This document shows positions 12,350 through 14,558 of a stretch of 14,558 nucleotides of DNA, piece by piece. The stretch is from DASPLH01 sp035627675 (GTDB taxonomy: Bacteria; Acidobacteriota; Terriglobia; Terriglobales; Acidobacteriaceae). The stretch is from positions 1 through 14,558 of the forward strand of contig DASPLH010000016.1 in the NCBI GenBank assembly GCA_035627675.1. Reading direction: 5' to 3'. The position numbers and the translations under genes were made by a program. How positions within the stretch are numbered: the stretch's first letter is position 1; every line of letters starts with the position of its first letter. Under the pieces are notes generated by a model, which saw only the letters and a list, made by a program, of their open reading frames with translations, was not told the DNA's origin and did not search any database.

Positions 12350-14221
12350 ATGCGCCGGCTCCTACTCCTCGCCCTCGTCGCCGCCATGTCGCTGCCGGCG
12401 AAGGCACAGGCGCCCGCCAGCTCGCCCCCGGCGCCGCAGGGTGAGACTCCCGTGCTGCTTTGCTCCGACGTAGAGAAGGGTCTCCCGTCCTGCCGGCTCT
12501 CGCGCGGCGACCACAAGCGAGCCTCGAAGGAGTACAAGAAGGGGCTCCAGGCCTCAAGCGCGAACGATCTGGCGAAGGCGTTGGAGCACTTCAAGACGGC
12601 GGCCGATATCTCCCCGCGCGACGTTCACTACGTGACCGCCCGGGAGATGACGAAGCAGCGCCTGGTGTTCGCCCGCCTCGACGAAGGCAACAAAGCCCTG
12701 GAAGCGGGAAAACGGATCGAAGCGCTGGCCGCGTTCCGTGCCGTAGCCGAACTCGATCCGTCGAACGAGTTCGCGCAGCAGCGGCTTCGGGATGCGCTGC
12801 CGCCGTTGCCGAAGATCACACCGACGGTCGAGGAGAGCCCCGCCGCGGAACCGATACGACTCCGGCCCTCGGCCCAACGGCAAAGCTTCCAGTATCGCGG
12901 GAGCGCCCGGCAGTTGCTGGAGAAGGTCGCACGCGCCTACGGCCTGACGCCATTCCTCGACGAATCCGTGATGAACCGCAATGTGCGGTTCACGCTGGAG
13001 AACGTGACGTGGGAGGACGTCCTGCCGATCGTTGGGCGGGTGACGAAGACGTTCCTGGTTCCATTGGCGCCCAACCAGGTTCTGTTCGTCAACGATGACG
13101 ACCAGAACCGGCGTACGTTTCAAAGGGTGGCGTTGCGCACGTTCTTCGTCGGCGCGGGCACGCCGCAGGAACTGAACGACCTTACGAACACCCTGCGCAT
13201 ACTCTTCGACATCCGCTACATCACGCAGAACGCCGCGGCGGGCACCATCACGGTTCGCGCTTCGCAGCCGGTGGTCGAGGCCGCAACCCGGTTCCTGGAA
13301 CAGATGGATACGGCGCGCCCGCAGGTGATGCTGGACGTGAAGGTGTTCGAGGTTTCCGAAACGTTGGCGCGCCAGGTCGGCACCGACATCCCGAAAGAAT
13401 TCCGGGTGTTCAACCTGCCGACGGAGGCGCAGAACCTTCTCGGCAACCGCAGTATCCAGGACATCATCGATCAACTGATCTCGAGCGGAGCCATCAACCA
13501 GGGCAGCAGCCAGGGCCTGGCGGGCCTGATCGCGCAGGCGCTCAACAACCGGGGCTCGCTGTTTGCAGCGCCGTTCGCCATCTTCGGCGGAGGCATCACG
13601 CTCAGCGGATTGACGATCCCTCCGGCCAGCGTGCAGTTGAACGCCAACGAGTCGAGCCTGAAGACCTTGCAGCACGCCATCCTGCGCGCCAACCACAATA
13701 CGCCGGCGGTGTTGAAAATCGGCACGCGGATTCCGATCATCAACGCCACGTTCGCGCCGATCTTCAATAGTTCAGCGCTGACGCAAGTCCTCGGGAACCA
13801 GTCGTATATCGCCCCGTTCCCTTCGTTCAACTACGAGGACATCGGGCTGAACATCAAGGCCACGCCGCAGATTCGGCGCGAAGGAGACGTCACGCTGGCG
13901 CTGGAGATGCAGCTCAGGGGTCTGGGAGCACAGAACGTCAACGGTGTGCCGGTCATCTCCAACCGCGAGTTCGTCGGCTCTGTGACGGCACAGGACGGAC
14001 AGAGCATCGTCATCGCCGGACAGGTGAACAGCACCGAGCGTCGAAGCCTGACAGGGCTCCCGCTGGTGAGCTACCTTCCCGTGCTCGGACGCGCCGTCAG
14101 CACCGAGAACAACGAAACAACGAGGTCCGAGCTGCTGATCGTGCTGACGCCGCGCATCGTGACCGCACCGTCGTCGCCGGAGACGCCCATCATCCCCGCG
14201 CCCTCGGAAACCCGCCGATAG
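12350..14221 (+). CDS. Secretin-family outer-membrane protein (GspD/PilQ-like) with helical-repeat N-terminus
   Basis: Predicted subunit of a gated outer-membrane ring for type II secretion or type IV pili. The 623-residue product starts with a signal peptide (MRRLLLLALVAAMSLPAKAQ). A helical region follows (about 53-150) resembling TPR repeats (KALEHFKTAADISPRD, RIEALAAFRAVAELDPSNE). An STN-like domain spans about 178-250 (FQYRGSARQLLEKVARAYGL). An N1/KH-type ring-building domain spans about 257-325 (TLRILFDIRYITQNAAAGTI, then FLEQMDTARPQVMLDVKVFE). The C-terminal secretin barrel runs about 326-605, with PPASVQLNANESSLKTL, LKIGTRIPI, NYEDIGLNIKATPQI, QSIVIAGQVN and TGLPLVSYLPVLGR, ending ELLIVLTPRIV. 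Two cysteines (38 and 48) may pair. ATG 12350 is chosen for the signal peptide and the TAGAAT box; the frame is open upstream only because it shadows the HAD gene. No pilus or secretion partner genes are in the window. Confidence 0.9.
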   Translation: MRRLLLLALVAAMSLPAKAQAPASSPPAPQGETPVLLCSDVEKGLPSCRLSRGDHKRASKEYKKGLQASSANDLAKALEHFKTAADISPRDVHYVTAREMTKQRLVFARLDEGNKALEAGKRIEALAAFRAVAELDPSNEFAQQRLRDALPPLPKITPTVEESPAAEPIRLRPSAQRQSFQYRGSARQLLEKVARAYGLTPFLDESVMNRNVRFTLENVTWEDVLPIVGRVTKTFLVPLAPNQVLFVNDDDQNRRTFQRVALRTFFVGAGTPQELNDLTNTLRILFDIRYITQNAAAGTITVRASQPVVEAATRFLEQMDTARPQVMLDVKVFEVSETLARQVGTDIPKEFRVFNLPTEAQNLLGNRSIQDIIDQLISSGAINQGSSQGLAGLIAQALNNRGSLFAAPFAIFGGGITLSGLTIPPASVQLNANESSLKTLQHAILRANHNTPAVLKIGTRIPIINATFAPIFNSSALTQVLGNQSYIAPFPSFNYEDIGLNIKATPQIRREGDVTLALEMQLRGLGAQNVNGVPVISNREFVGSVTAQDGQSIVIAGQVNSTERRSLTGLPLVSYLPVLGRAVSTENNETTRSELLIVLTPRIVTAPSSPETPIIPAPSETRR

Positions 14222-14558
14222 TTCCGTACTGCATCTGGTCGAAGTGACTGCGATGAAAGCAAGTTCAGGCTTTATCGACGGAACACTTCTGAGCGGTGTG
14301 CAAGATCGTCATTTCGTTCGGGTCGATGATCTTCGGAATCGACGAGCTGGACCGCCATTGCGGATCGCAGTGGGGTCAACATCGAATGCCGCCCGAGCTG
14401 TACGACCTGGTCAATTACGGAAGGCACTGAAGCTCTGCGGATCGTTAGCCGTTGCGCGATTGCAGACTCTACATCCGTACCAGTACCTGCTTTGCCGTCA
14501 GGGTGCCAGCGGTTCGCAACTGTGTTGGGGGGTAAATGTGCGTTGATACGAGGAAATT
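14222..14558. other. Stretch without a convincing gene after the secretin
   Basis: I see no recognisable gene, RNA or terminator here. A 100-codon frame (14244-14546, plus) lacks a Shine-Dalgarno sequence and family-like features. A 44-residue frame from GTG 14296 to the stop at 14428-14430, ending MPPELYDLVNYGRH, looks somewhat more protein-like but also has no ribosome binding site. The 7-bp inverted repeat GTTCCGT (14221-14227) / ACGGAAC (14278-14284) is 50 nt apart and has no T-tract. This could be decayed coding sequence or the upstream region of the next gene. Confidence 0.4.

Noticed and set aside
14244..14546. 100-codon plus-strand frame after the secretin
   Set aside because: No ribosome binding site, no family resemblance, and a composition typical of a random GC-rich frame.

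Overview
The window is a GC-rich, gene-dense bacterial chromosome segment, most likely from an Acidobacteriota (Terriglobia-like) genome. This assignment is inferred from gene content and promoter style: a GspD-like secretin with a helical-repeat N-terminus, a bacterial deoxyhypusine synthase homologue near a pyruvoyl arginine decarboxylase, and TANAAT boxes placed only 7-9 nt before start codons. No rRNA, tRNA, CRISPR array, phage gene or intact insertion sequence was seen.

Layout from left to right. (1) 1-849, minus: the N-terminal 283 residues of type I glutamine synthetase (glnA), cut by the window edge. It is divergent from a LysR-type regulator (1040-1939, plus). Their shared region holds three copies of ATAGGAGC, one of which contains the glnA ribosome binding site. 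(2) 2123-4513: a polyamine-like neighbourhood. A pyruvoyl-dependent arginine decarboxylase (plus) converges on a hexapeptide-repeat acetyltransferase (minus). Behind that lies a deoxyhypusine synthase-like enzyme (minus), and then a 58-residue single-span membrane protein (4629-4805, minus). (3) 4910-7342, plus: a membrane-anchored penicillin-acylase-family (Ntn/S45) hydrolase, convergent with a beta-propeller lipoprotein (7558-8736, minus) that has a strong intrinsic terminator. (4) 8863-12308, plus: a homocysteine methyltransferase/MTHFR fusion, a YmdB-family metallophosphoesterase and a HAD phosphatase. The last two overlap by one base. (5) 12350-14221, plus: a secretin-family outer-membrane protein. 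(6) 14222-14558: no convincing gene.

Functional themes are nitrogen assimilation (glnA with a LysR regulator), arginine to agmatine to polyamine metabolism (decarboxylase and deoxyhypusine synthase homologue), one-carbon/methionine metabolism, and envelope functions (acylase, lipoprotein, secretin). The most interesting points are the bacterial deoxyhypusine synthase homologue near the agmatine-forming enzyme, the repeated site over the glnA translation start, the short unannotated membrane protein, and the set of probable leaderless promoters. Nothing here is clearly a new defence or mobile system. The window looks like ordinary chromosome with several under-studied families.
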